Positions 1 through 6,796 are shown, counted from the stretch's first letter. The stretch is 7,828 nucleotides of DNA from an uncultured Micrococcales bacterium (GCA_913062665.1 CAJXVY010000016.1:1-7828), one strand, 5' to 3'. Notes: generated from the sequence alone by a model not told the origin. Made by a program: numbers and translations.

Positions 1-84
1 GTTGTTTCAAAAATGGATAAGCGCCGAATCGTTGAAATCAGAGGTTTCCTGCTTCCCAAGCCCGCAGCAAATTCCGAAGAATAA
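1..84 (+). CDS. C-terminal tail of an unidentified protein (partial, 5' end outside window)
   Basis: Frame 1 is open from the left edge to a TAA at 82-84 and gives 27 residues ending FLLPKPAANSEE. The composition is that of a real charged protein tail (Lys/Arg-rich start, Pro/Ala/Glu-rich end), and the stop lies 5 bases from the stop of the convergent minus-strand reductase gene. A tail-to-tail arrangement with almost no spacer fits the packing elsewhere in the window. The visible part is too short to name a family. An overlapping frame starting at base 2 runs on into the reductase gene and looks less protein-like. Confidence is limited by the short length. Confidence 0.45.
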   Translation, partial: VVSKMDKRRIVEIRGFLLPKPAANSEE

Positions 85-89
85 AGCAC

Positions 90-893
90 CTATTTGTGCA
101 GAGGTTGGACTGAGGCCTCTGAATCGGCGGAGATTCCGCAATCAAAAACAACCTCTGGTCCAAGTGCAAAACTTCTCGTTGCGGGCCTGATTGCGTCTTC
201 AAGTTTGTTTTGCTCGGTTTGAAGGCTAATCCCCTGCTTCCCAGAGCCGATTATCAAGGGTGATATTCCAATATGCAGCCTGCTCAAGAGATCGTTGTCG
301 ATGAACTTGGCGATTGTGAATGCTCCGCCCTCGATCAGCAAATGCTGGAGGCCAATCTCCGATAGCCCGCCAATTATTGACTCAGGATGAAACTGACCCT
401 TGGTTTCACTTAGCTTCAGCACCTCAACGCCACTGGGTCTTTTTTTATCGGTTGCCTGAATCACCACCCTGCGGGTTCCGTCTTCATTGAACACTGGTGA
501 CTCATTCTCGAGCCTGCCCTTTGGGTCTATCACTACTCGAGCTGGATTCGCCCCCTCGCAGTGGCGCACTGTCAATCTGGGTGTGTCTATCAGGGCTGTA
601 TTGACGCCAATCACGACTGCATCCACTAAGGCCCGCAATCGATGCAGATGAGCAATTCCATCCGGTCCAGAGACATCTTTCGAGTCTCCATCGAATGCCG
701 TTACTCGACCATCAAGTGATTGACCCACCTGGCCAACTATCACCGCACCTGCATCTCTTCTGGCGATTGGTCCATAGAGATCCAAAGCCGCAAGCTCGGA
801 ATCGGTCCAATCGCCACAACAAGCACAAGCCTCTCCCAGTTTGATCTCTAAAAGTCGCTGCCAAACTGCATCTGACACCTCGACCTGCTTCAT
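90..893 (-). CDS. RibD C-terminal-domain (pyrimidine reductase / DHFR-fold) family protein
   Basis: This 267-residue protein belongs to the RibD_C/dihydrofolate-reductase-fold family, whose best-known members reduce a ribosylamino-pyrimidine to the ribitylamino form with NADPH in riboflavin synthesis. The domain fills about residues 50-255. It shows QSLDGRVT near 58-65, the segment SGPDGIAHLHRLRALVDAVV followed by IGVNTALIDTPRLTV, and the late motif LLIEGG before LSRLHIGISPLIIGSG. The N-terminal ~50 residues are not a RibD deaminase domain, but carry Cys23, Cys25 and Cys26. The gene is the last of a four-gene operon. Its ATG overlaps the upstream methyltransferase stop (ATGA, 890-893), with a GGTGG-type ribosome site just upstream. 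With a PTPS homologue in the same operon, the substrate is more likely a pterin or pyrimidine intermediate of a dedicated pathway than housekeeping riboflavin, but that is inference. The fold is confident; the reaction is not. Confidence 0.85.
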   Translation of the reverse strand: MKQVEVSDAVWQRLLEIKLGEACACCGDWTDSELAALDLYGPIARRDAGAVIVGQVGQSLDGRVTAFDGDSKDVSGPDGIAHLHRLRALVDAVVIGVNTALIDTPRLTVRHCEGANPARVVIDPKGRLENESPVFNEDGTRRVVIQATDKKRPSGVEVLKLSETKGQFHPESIIGGLSEIGLQHLLIEGGAFTIAKFIDNDLLSRLHIGISPLIIGSGKQGISLQTEQNKLEDAIRPATRSFALGPEVVFDCGISADSEASVQPLHK

Positions 894-1666
894 TTTTCAC
901 CACCAGAAATTGAATTTGACGGGATCGCCAAAATGTCTTTGTGACCGATGGTGCAGCCAAGGGAGTCAATCTTTTGCAGTTTGTCCTCTAGCCACTTATC
1001 GGCCAGCAAATCACCCATTTCACTGGATGCTGAAGCAATGCCCCTGAGCAACTCGAGGTGTAAATCACTATCGGCTGAGGTCAGTTCCCAATCGCTATCC
1101 GCTACAAAAACTTCAAAGCCCGCCTGTTCAAAAACGCTAACCGCAACCTCGATTGCCCTGGGGCCGAGAGCTTCACCCATTCCCTTGTCTTGTTGCTGGT
1201 GGAGATTGAATGACTTGGTGATTTGCTCGTCTTCGGAAGCGGCAGGCTCCCAGAGCATCCTTCCATCGTAGGTAAGTGCAAAATAGAAAGGGACTTCAAA
1301 CCTATGGCTAATCTCTTTCAGCCACTGCTCTGTTACTAAATCCAAAAGTGCCGAGCCAGTGACTAGGTCAACCCCCTCAACCGGAAGCTGGTTCACCTCT
1401 CCCAGGTCTGCTTTGTGCAAGCTTGCAGTTGGAATCATCTGCCCAGCAACAGCGAGCAGTTCTGAATCAATATCCACAAGTGTCCAGTTTGTAGATGTTG
1501 GCAGAAGGGACCCAAACGCTCTCACGGTTGAACCCGTTCCGCTTCCTAAGTCCAAAACTGTTGGCGTATCCCCAGCCAAAGCCACTGCTTTTTGCATCAG
1601 ATTTCCATCCCGAGCAGCTTTATCGACTGGTTCTCGAAGGGCGAGCCAAGATGCACTAAAGGCCAA
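890..1666 (-). CDS. Class I SAM-dependent methyltransferase
   Basis: This 258-residue protein has a Rossmann-type SAM-binding core. Motif I is VLDLGSGTGS (residues 37-46), the acidic end of strand 2 is LVDID (Asp65 or Asp67), and a TGSALLDLVTEQWL stretch occupies the usual motif-IV region. The start is TTG. It is supported by GGGAGAGG (minus strand, 1675-1682) with an 8-base spacer, placed inside the end of the PTPS gene; only 3 bases separate the two genes. The stop overlaps the ATG of the downstream reductase, so the two are probably translationally coupled. The methyl acceptor cannot be read from the sequence. The operon context suggests a pterin-like or pyrimidine-derived small molecule. 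The C-terminal part (YDGRMLWEP onwards) matches no substrate-specific methyltransferase group I can name. Confidence 0.85.
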   Translation of the reverse strand: MAFSASWLALREPVDKAARDGNLMQKAVALAGDTPTVLDLGSGTGSTVRAFGSLLPTSTNWTLVDIDSELLAVAGQMIPTASLHKADLGEVNQLPVEGVDLVTGSALLDLVTEQWLKEISHRFEVPFYFALTYDGRMLWEPAASEDEQITKSFNLHQQQDKGMGEALGPRAIEVAVSVFEQAGFEVFVADSDWELTSADSDLHLELLRGIASASSEMGDLLADKWLEDKLQKIDSLGCTIGHKDILAIPSNSISGGEK

Positions 1667-1669
1667 GAT

Positions 1670-2065
1670 CTAGACCTCTCCCTCGAACCATGCCCTGGCC
1701 ATGTAACTCTCCTGCAAGCTCACCCTAAGTTTTTCAACTCTGGAATCATCGGCAAGCTTTCCCCGCTTCAGCTCAATCAGCACCTGGTCAAAAATGTATT
1801 TACACAAATACTCGGTGGTGGTGAATTTCCCTTTGAACTGCTCCAACTCATCCAAGTTTTTATAACGAAGTGGTTCAAGAACCTCAGAAAGCACCTTGGT
1901 TGCCAATCCAATATCAACCACCAAGCCGTGCTTATCGATATCTGAGGCAAAAAAAGCAAGGTTTACCGTGAAGGTTGCCCCATGTAAGCCCTGTGCGGGA
2001 CCGAACACCTCCGATGGAAGCGAGTGGCCAATCATTATGTGGTCCTGAACTTCAACTGCGAACAT
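1670..2065 (-). CDS. Divergent 6-pyruvoyl-tetrahydropterin synthase / 6-carboxy-tetrahydropterin synthase (QueD) family protein
   Basis: This 131-residue protein has the length and landmarks of the PTPS/QueD T-fold family, which normally acts on dihydroneopterin triphosphate. Retained features are an early His (His14 in MIGHS), LHG at 27-29, the G-x-V-x-D motif (GLVVD, 47-51), KNLDE at 69-73, TTTE at 82-85 and the late Glu119 (LQES) expected to anchor the pterin ring. Departures are clear. The H-G-H zinc motif reads HGAT (second His is Ala30). There is no Cys near the expected catalytic position. The catalytic Asp-His before KNLD is Arg67-Tyr68. Family membership is therefore good, but the textbook reaction is doubtful. 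The gene is second in its operon, 12 bases after the dehydrogenase. The ATG has a strong site, GAGAGG (2074-2079), with an 8-base spacer. Confidence 0.85.
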   Translation of the reverse strand: MFAVEVQDHIMIGHSLPSEVFGPAQGLHGATFTVNLAFFASDIDKHGLVVDIGLATKVLSEVLEPLRYKNLDELEQFKGKFTTTEYLCKYIFDQVLIELKRGKLADDSRVEKLRVSLQESYMARAWFEGEV

Positions 2066-2077
2066 TTTCTCTACCTC

Positions 2078-3031
2078 TCACTGATACCGAATCCGGTGAC
2101 ACAACGTGTCTGGGTGGTTGATAATCTCCAAATAACTAGTTGGGATCTCTTCAAACCCCGTCTCTCCGCTAATCAGACAATCAAGCCTTGAATCCTCTAA
2201 CAGTTCAATTGCCCTTTGCATTCTCGAGCTGATGCTCCAGTTTGCTTTTGATGCCGGAATCTTGCCAACCTGAGAACTGATAATTCTTAGTCTGCGGCTG
2301 TGAAAAGCCCCACCTAAAGGCAGCTCTACAGTTTTGTTCCCATACCAGCTGGCTTCGATTATCCGTCCCTCTTCCTTCGCAAGATTCAGCGCCAGAGTCA
2401 ACCCCGCCTCAGAGGCTGAGGTGTGAATTATTTTTTCGAATTCACCAGATACCGCCTCTGGAGTTAGAAATTCAATTCCAAGTTCAGCAGCAACCGATGC
2501 TCTTTGAGCATTTTTGTCAATCAAAACAGCATCAGCACCCTGATCTTTAGCAAGATATGCGGACAAAGAGCCAACCACGCCTGCTCCTATCACGGCAACT
2601 CTTTCACCTTTTACCAACTCAGCATCCCAGTTGATATTCAGAGCTGTCTCCATATTGGCAGCAAGTATTGCTCGACTTGCAGGGACGGTCTCTGGAAGAA
2701 GGTGAAGTCTTTCTTCGGGAATTCGAAAATAGTCTTGATGTGGGTGAAGAACGAACACCTGTTGACCTGCAAGACTTCCCTCCAGCACCTCTCCAACCGA
2801 GCAATATCCGTACTTCACAGGAAAACTAAACTCTCCCTCCTGGCCATGACAGCGCATGCGCTGATATTCGCTCTCGGGAACTTCTCCATTCAGGACAATT
2901 TTTTCGGTTCCTCGACTGATGCCACTGTAGAGAGTTCTAACCAATACCCCATTACCGAGACTGGCCTGCTGAAGGTTTGCTGATTGTTTTTCAACAATCC
3001 ACAGGGCTTGGGGTTTTATCGACTCCTGCAT
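2078..3031 (-). CDS. Zinc-less medium-chain dehydrogenase/reductase (MDR) family oxidoreductase
   Basis: This 317-residue protein has the MDR layout: an N-terminal GroES-like domain with YSGISRGTE at 35-43, KYGYCSVGEV at 73-82, then a Rossmann domain with GAGVVG at 149-154 followed by an acidic strand end (LIDKN). The position that holds the catalytic-zinc Cys in alcohol dehydrogenases is Ser39. The four-Cys structural zinc loop is absent; that stretch has instead LHPHQDYF (95-102). This resembles the BchC/ToxD-like branch often annotated simply as zinc-binding dehydrogenase. It probably catalyses an NAD(P)-dependent oxidation or reduction without zinc. It is the first gene of the operon (dehydrogenase, PTPS-like, methyltransferase, reductase). 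The ribosome site upstream of its ATG is weak. The fold is secure; the substrate is unknown. Confidence 0.88.
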   Translation of the reverse strand: MQESIKPQALWIVEKQSANLQQASLGNGVLVRTLYSGISRGTEKIVLNGEVPESEYQRMRCHGQEGEFSFPVKYGYCSVGEVLEGSLAGQQVFVLHPHQDYFRIPEERLHLLPETVPASRAILAANMETALNINWDAELVKGERVAVIGAGVVGSLSAYLAKDQGADAVLIDKNAQRASVAAELGIEFLTPEAVSGEFEKIIHTSASEAGLTLALNLAKEEGRIIEASWYGNKTVELPLGGAFHSRRLRIISSQVGKIPASKANWSISSRMQRAIELLEDSRLDCLISGETGFEEIPTSYLEIINHPDTLCHRIRYQ

Positions 3032-3232
3032 AACTCACTGCAATCCTGATTTAGTCACCCAAAAAGATATGGCCATCGAGCGTTCTTGGGTTTGGTGATT
3101 CGAGTTGATGACAGATCTGATTATTCGCCCTTCTTTCTAAGAGTCTAACAAGGCGCAAACACATGATCTCTATTGGGCATTTCTGCCAACGGCCCGGCCA
3201 GTTAGAATTGAAACTGGCCTGGGACCGATGAG
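3032..3232. promoter_or_regulatory. Divergent intergenic region between the dehydrogenase operon and the FkbM gene
   Basis: These 201 bases separate two genes that point away from each other, so promoters for both must lie here or in the flanking coding DNA. I searched both strands for -35/-10 pairs and found no pair good enough to assign. Visible elements are the palindromes ATGGCCAT (3069-3076) and CAGATCTG (3112-3119) and a hairpin at 3196-3219, listed separately. No ORF, tRNA or recognised riboswitch was seen. Confidence 0.55.
3196..3219 (+). promoter_or_regulatory. 8-bp perfect inverted repeat just upstream of the FkbM gene
   Basis: GGCCAGTT (3196-3203) and AACTGGCC (3212-3219) pair perfectly around an 8-base loop. 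In an RNA leader the structure would end about 10 bases before the GAGGTG ribosome site at 3230. It lacks a following T-run, so it is not a typical intrinsic terminator. It could be an operator or a leader stem affecting translation; function is inference. Confidence 0.4.
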
Positions 3233-3235
3233 GTG
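3230..3235 (+). promoter_or_regulatory. Ribosome binding site GAGGTG that favours a TTG start at 3239
   Basis: GAGGTG matches six bases of the consensus complement of the 16S rRNA tail (AGGAGGTG). The last G of its GAGG core (3233) is followed by a 5-base spacer and then TTG at 3239. The GTG at 3233, the other in-frame candidate, lies inside this element and has no good site of its own. An in-frame TGA at 3209-3211 rules out starts further upstream. Confidence 0.55.
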
Positions 3236-3238
3236 CGA

Positions 3239-3973
3239 TTGAAACTGAACCAATTTTTTGGCTTTCTTCGGTCGATTGTCATTTATTACAGGCCAACCCA
3301 AATCATTCGCTGGGGAAGGTTTTACAGGAATTTACTCAAACCAGGTGATTTGGCCTTTGATGTGGGGGCTCACGTTGGCTCCAAATCAAGGTTCATGAAT
3401 TCTGCTGGTGTCAATGTAGTTGCAATGGAACCTCAAGAACCCTTCGCTAGTTTCCTGGGAAAAACACTCCCCAAAAAGATCAAATTCGTGCAGGCTGCAG
3501 CAGGTGAAGAAAATCAAAATCTGACTATGGCAGTCTCCTCAAAACATCCCACAGTCTCCTCTCTTGGGAAGTCCTTCCTGGACTCGGCGAAATCAGCAAA
3601 AGGGTTTGAAAACGTCAGCTGGGACAAAAAACAGTTGGTAAAGGTGGTCACACTTGATTCACTAATTGACCACTACGGGGTTCCTGACTACATAAAAATT
3701 GACGTCGAGGGTTATGAGTTGCAAGTCTTGAATGGCATTAGCAGGCCCGTGAAGATCATTTCATTTGAGTTTCTTCCATCGATTCCAAAGCTTGCGGAGA
3801 ATGTTGTAGAAAGACTTTCCCAACTTGGGGAATACCGCTTCAATCCAGTAGTTGGCGAACAAGCCAGATTTCTCTGGGGCACATGGGCAGACAAAACTTC
3901 TTTGCAGAATTGGATCTCCGCGCAAGCAGTCGATTCGAAGTCGGTGGATATATTCGCAAAGCTCGAGGGCTAG
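3239..3973 (+). CDS. FkbM-family SAM-dependent methyltransferase
   Basis: The protein has about 244 residues from the TTG at 3239, or 246 from the GTG at 3233; numbering below is from the GTG. It carries the FkbM-family SAM site FDVGAHVGS (42-50), an acidic residue after strand 2 (AMEPQ) and the hallmark YIKIDVEGYE (153-162), which also defines many sugar and polyketide O-methyltransferases. The ~40 residues before the SAM site are basic and aromatic, without a clear signal peptide. It is the only complete + strand gene. It sits between two minus-strand operons, and its TAG (3971-3973) shares bases with the stop of the phosphatase gene. A role in methylating a sugar or glycolipid made by the neighbours is plausible, but its separate promoter and orientation mean it could be unrelated. 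Confidence 0.9.
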   Translation: MKLNQFFGFLRSIVIYYRPTQIIRWGRFYRNLLKPGDLAFDVGAHVGSKSRFMNSAGVNVVAMEPQEPFASFLGKTLPKKIKFVQAAAGEENQNLTMAVSSKHPTVSSLGKSFLDSAKSAKGFENVSWDKKQLVKVVTLDSLIDHYGVPDYIKIDVEGYELQVLNGISRPVKIISFEFLPSIPKLAENVVERLSQLGEYRFNPVVGEQARFLWGTWADKTSLQNWISAQAVDSKSVDIFAKLEG

Positions 3974-4752
3974 TTCGCACTGGTGATAATTTCAAAAAAA
4001 TCATCAAATAACTTAGGTGTTGCACAAATAACGTTTCCATGCTGCTCAGATGCCTCTTGTTTGGACCAACCTGTGACCATGCCACCTGCCTCTCTAAGAA
4101 TCACCAATCCTGCCGCGATGTCCCAGATCTGTAATTTGTGCTCCCAAAACCCATCAAATCTGCCATTGGCGACATAGGCCAAATCCAGAGCTGCAGACCC
4201 CAGTCTTCTTACCCCTGCGCAATGCGGCATCAGGCTCGCAATCTCTGCTGCTTGCTGATCGATCGTATCCATATCCCCAAAAGGAATACCTGTTCCGAAT
4301 AAGGCAGAAGACAGAGTCTCAGTGTTAGAAACCTCGATGGCAGTGCCGTTGCAGGTGGCACCTTTGCCAATCTCGGCCGAAAAGGTCTCTTGTTTGATTG
4401 GGTCATGAACCACCCCAAGAACCAATTGTCCTTCTACCTCCAGGGCAACTGACACTGACCATTGCGGAATGCCCCTCAGGAAATTTGTGGTTCCGTCAAG
4501 TGGGTCAACGATCCAGCGTTTAGAAAGCCCGCTGGTCTCACCAGTTTCCTCCCCCAGCCAACCGTAGTTCGTATCTGCACCCAAAAGGTGCTTTTTCAGA
4601 TGCTCTTCCGCCTGCAAATCAGCTTGACTAACAAAGTCGCCCGGACTCTTACTGGAAATATTCAAGCTGTCACGGTCAGACCAAAACTCGGAAAGTATTA
4701 CTCCGGCGCCAATAGCAGCCTCAGTGGCAATCTCTAGATCACTTTTGCTCAT
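3970..4752 (-). CDS. Inositol-monophosphatase-family phosphatase
   Basis: This 260-residue protein has the length and every key motif of the Mg2+-dependent IMPase family: GDFVSQAD at 38-45, GEE at 67-69, DPLDGTTNF at 83-91 (metal ligands Asp83 and Asp86) and WDIAAG with Asp211. No signal peptide is seen, so it should be cytosolic. Family members hydrolyse inositol phosphate, histidinol phosphate, fructose-1,6-bisphosphate or 3'-phosphoadenosine phosphate, and the motifs alone do not choose. It is the last gene of the second operon, 5 bases after the glycosyltransferase stop. Next to a CDP-alcohol phosphatidyltransferase, a phosphorylated polyol head group or its phospholipid precursor is a reasonable substrate guess. 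A HisN-type histidinol phosphatase is the main alternative. The ribosome site is weak (GCGGG close to the ATG), so translation may depend on coupling. Confidence 0.9.
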   Translation of the reverse strand: MSKSDLEIATEAAIGAGVILSEFWSDRDSLNISSKSPGDFVSQADLQAEEHLKKHLLGADTNYGWLGEETGETSGLSKRWIVDPLDGTTNFLRGIPQWSVSVALEVEGQLVLGVVHDPIKQETFSAEIGKGATCNGTAIEVSNTETLSSALFGTGIPFGDMDTIDQQAAEIASLMPHCAGVRRLGSAALDLAYVANGRFDGFWEHKLQIWDIAAGLVILREAGGMVTGWSKQEASEQHGNVICATPKLFDDFFEIITSAN

Positions 4753-4757
4753 CCCGC

Positions 4758-5825
4758 TTAATCTAGTGGGTTTTCGCGTTCGCTTATTTCATCCAAAGCC
4801 TTCTGGAAAACACTGGCCGTATCTGACCAAGTTCCGAGTTGAGATGCTCGTAATTTCGAAGCTGATGACATATGAGCATGAAGCTTGCGATCACCGATCA
4901 CGGCACGGAGCGCATCTGCAAACATTTCCGGGGAATCAACATCTGTGAGAATGCCAGCCTGTTCCCCGACTGTTTCTGCTGTCGCCCCTGCTTTGCAGCT
5001 GACTATAGGCAATCCGTTTGCCATAGCCTCGGCAAAAACCATTCCATAACCTTCATGCCTGGTTGCAAGCGCAAAAACACTGGCCCTCGAGTAATACTCA
5101 GCTAATTCTTCCTGACTCAGTTGTCCCAGAAATTTCACTCGAGATTCCAGGCCAAGCTCCGCTCGAAGTGCTAACAGGTCATCTAAATAATGCTGGTCCC
5201 TGGTTGAACCAACGATAACCGCCTGCCAGGAAGCCTCGGTGATTTTTGACAACGCTCTGAGTAGGACGTCGTGACCTTTTCTGGAAGCGATAATCCCAAC
5301 GGAAAGAATTAGTGGTGGCTGGGCAGGTGAAGCTGGGAGCGGTTCTATATCGATTCCCGGAGTTGCCACAGCAATCAAACCCTTATCCAACTGATACTTC
5401 TCAACCAACAGCTGCTTAATGAAGTGGCTTGGGGCCAAAACCATTTCTACCTTGCGGAGGTTCTCAAACTCAGTTTCAAACAACCTCCTACTGGTATCGG
5501 CATCCAAACCAGTCTCATAGGCCAATGGGTGATGAATCATTCCAATAATGGGAGAACTAATGGCCGAGACGGTTTCTGGATCAAGTGCGCCGAGGGCCAA
5601 TCCATCAATAATCATTGGGTGTTTGGCCTTCACTCGGGTGAGCTGTTCATAGGCCAACCGCTGGTCATCCGCTGAAGGATTGGGAAAAGTGTCGCTGAGA
5701 CTAAGGACCGACACTGAAAATCCGCTTGCTCTGAGTTCGCTAATGACCTTTCGGTCGTAGATATAACCACCAGTTTGAGTATTGATATCCCCAGGCACAA
5801 CAAAAACGCACTCTCGCTGGCTCAA
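4758..5825 (-). CDS. GT4-family (GT-B fold) glycosyltransferase
   Basis: This 355-residue retaining-type glycosyltransferase has two Rossmann-like lobes. The N-terminal lobe opens with VVPGDINTQTGGYIYDR, carrying the glycine-rich acceptor-side loop, and has IHHPLAYE around 97-104. The C-terminal donor lobe begins at ILSVGIIASRKGHD and carries the EX7E motif (Glu258 and Glu266, in EGYGMVFAE). No membrane segment is evident, so it probably acts at the cytoplasmic face on a nucleotide-sugar donor and a membrane or small-molecule acceptor. The TTG start overlaps the stop of the membrane-protein gene (TTGA, 5822-5825) and has a strong AAGGAG site 8 bases upstream. The glycine-rich loop differs from the PimA pattern I remember, so I do not call it a PIM mannosyltransferase. 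Sugar and acceptor are unknown. Confidence 0.9.
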   Translation of the reverse strand: MSQRECVFVVPGDINTQTGGYIYDRKVISELRASGFSVSVLSLSDTFPNPSADDQRLAYEQLTRVKAKHPMIIDGLALGALDPETVSAISSPIIGMIHHPLAYETGLDADTSRRLFETEFENLRKVEMVLAPSHFIKQLLVEKYQLDKGLIAVATPGIDIEPLPASPAQPPLILSVGIIASRKGHDVLLRALSKITEASWQAVIVGSTRDQHYLDDLLALRAELGLESRVKFLGQLSQEELAEYYSRASVFALATRHEGYGMVFAEAMANGLPIVSCKAGATAETVGEQAGILTDVDSPEMFADALRAVIGDRKLHAHMSSASKLRASQLGTWSDTASVFQKALDEISERENPLD

Positions 5826-6796
5826 ACTCCAAACTCCTTGCCCGAATACTCTCTGGACCTACCCATAAACAAAACGGCAAAAAACCCAGGAGCCGAGGCA
5901 AGCATAAAAACAAGCCCAAAAGCAACACTTGCAGCAAGCCCTTGAGTTGCACCAGCGGCTGCCAGCGGGAAAAGGGTCGCCGCCAGAGCCTCCCTCACTC
6001 CCCATCCGCCTATTGTCAATGGCACCAGCATCGCCAGCAGCACTATCGGTATGACAATAAATGATGCGATCAGATCAATTTCCGCTCCTATCGCCCAGGC
6101 AGATAGAACGAAGGCATAAACGTTCAGAATTGCGGTGCCCAAGCTGAGAAGTAGTTGCATCCAGAATACTTTTTTATCAAATATTGCCGCTTGAAGATTG
6201 ATCCAGATGCCTGTTAGAAATCTCGAAAAACCGGAATTAGATAACCGCGCGATTGAGACCAGCGTTGCTAATACAAGCGCCGATAGGAGCAAGGCCATTG
6301 AGCTAGCAAGCAATAACCATATTGGTATTTCAAATTCAGATAGGGATACCAAAGAGATGACAAGAGCGCTAAAAAACACAATCAGCAGACCAAGTTGTCC
6401 TATCAAACGCTCAATTACCACCGCTTGGGCAGCTCTCAACCACCCTGCCTGTTGGCTTGATCTTGCCGCACGAGCTAGATCCCCCAAGACTCCTCCGGGA
6501 AGCGACTGATTTGCCGCTTGCGCGATGTAGTACTCCCTCAAAGCCTTGTTTGAATTCATCTTGATACCCAGTTGAGAGGCGGTAATTTTCCAACGAAGCG
6601 CCGAAAGAATTGTCTGCAGACTCAACAAAAATAGTGCAGCTCCAAGCATTGCAAGGTCAGCTTGCAGCAATAGTTGAACTGCTTGCTCACCATTGGCAAC
6701 CTGCCAAAGGACTAGAAAAATGGCTGCCAACAGGACAATCTGAAATGACCTGTTAAGCCAACTGCGACTGCGAACGCTGGGGTAAAGGCTAGTCAT
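5822..6796 (-). CDS. Lysylphosphatidylglycerol-synthase-TM / flippase-like (UPF0104) membrane protein
   Basis: This 324-residue, very hydrophobic protein has about eight predicted membrane segments, starting with IVLLAAIFLVLW. It shows the signatures of the family that also forms the N-terminal part of MprF: SLPGGVLGDLARAAR after the second segment and PLTIGGWGVREA late in the protein. Relatives move or help export lipids and lipid-linked sugars. The catalytic aminoacyl-transfer domain of full MprF is absent, so lysyl-PG synthesis is not expected. Its ATG overlaps the upstream stop (ATGA, 6793-6796) and its own stop overlaps the glycosyltransferase start, implying coupled expression. Moving the operon's lipid-linked or glycosylated product across the membrane is the natural role here, but this is inference. 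Confidence 0.85.
   Translation of the reverse strand: MTSLYPSVRSRSWLNRSFQIVLLAAIFLVLWQVANGEQAVQLLLQADLAMLGAALFLLSLQTILSALRWKITASQLGIKMNSNKALREYYIAQAANQSLPGGVLGDLARAARSSQQAGWLRAAQAVVIERLIGQLGLLIVFFSALVISLVSLSEFEIPIWLLLASSMALLLSALVLATLVSIARLSNSGFSRFLTGIWINLQAAIFDKKVFWMQLLLSLGTAILNVYAFVLSAWAIGAEIDLIASFIVIPIVLLAMLVPLTIGGWGVREALAATLFPLAAAGATQGLAASVAFGLVFMLASAPGFFAVLFMGRSREYSGKEFGV

Noticed and set aside
99..121. Short inverted repeat CAGAGG/CCTCTG as a terminator for the reductase operon
   Set aside because: It has only a 6-bp stem with an 11-base loop, lies within coding sequence and lacks a T-run.
2..190. A 62-codon + strand frame at the left edge
   Set aside because: It runs 100 bases into the convergent reductase gene. 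The alternative frame ending at 84 gives a more natural protein tail and a sensible tail-to-tail arrangement.
948..1271. A 107-codon + strand open frame opposite the methyltransferase
   Set aside because: It is Ser- and Leu-rich with no domain, and is covered by the coding strand of an intact SAM methyltransferase.
2504..2983. A 159-codon open frame on the + strand
   Set aside because: It lies wholly antisense to the well-supported dehydrogenase gene. Its translation has no family motifs and an unnatural composition (many Ser, Cys and His), typical of an antisense shadow.
3032..3232. A riboswitch (FMN, tetrahydrofolate or preQ1 type) in the divergent region
   Set aside because: Considered because of the pterin-like operon, but I could not identify any conserved aptamer core; only short palindromes and one simple hairpin are present.
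3032..3232. Specific sigma-70 promoters in the divergent region
   Set aside because: Isolated boxes such as TTGGCA and TAGACT occur, but no -35/-10 pair has both acceptable matches and 16-18 base spacing.
5822..6796. Full MprF lysylphosphatidylglycerol synthase
   Set aside because: Only the membrane domain is present. The protein ends after 324 residues without the cytosolic aminoacyl-transfer domain.
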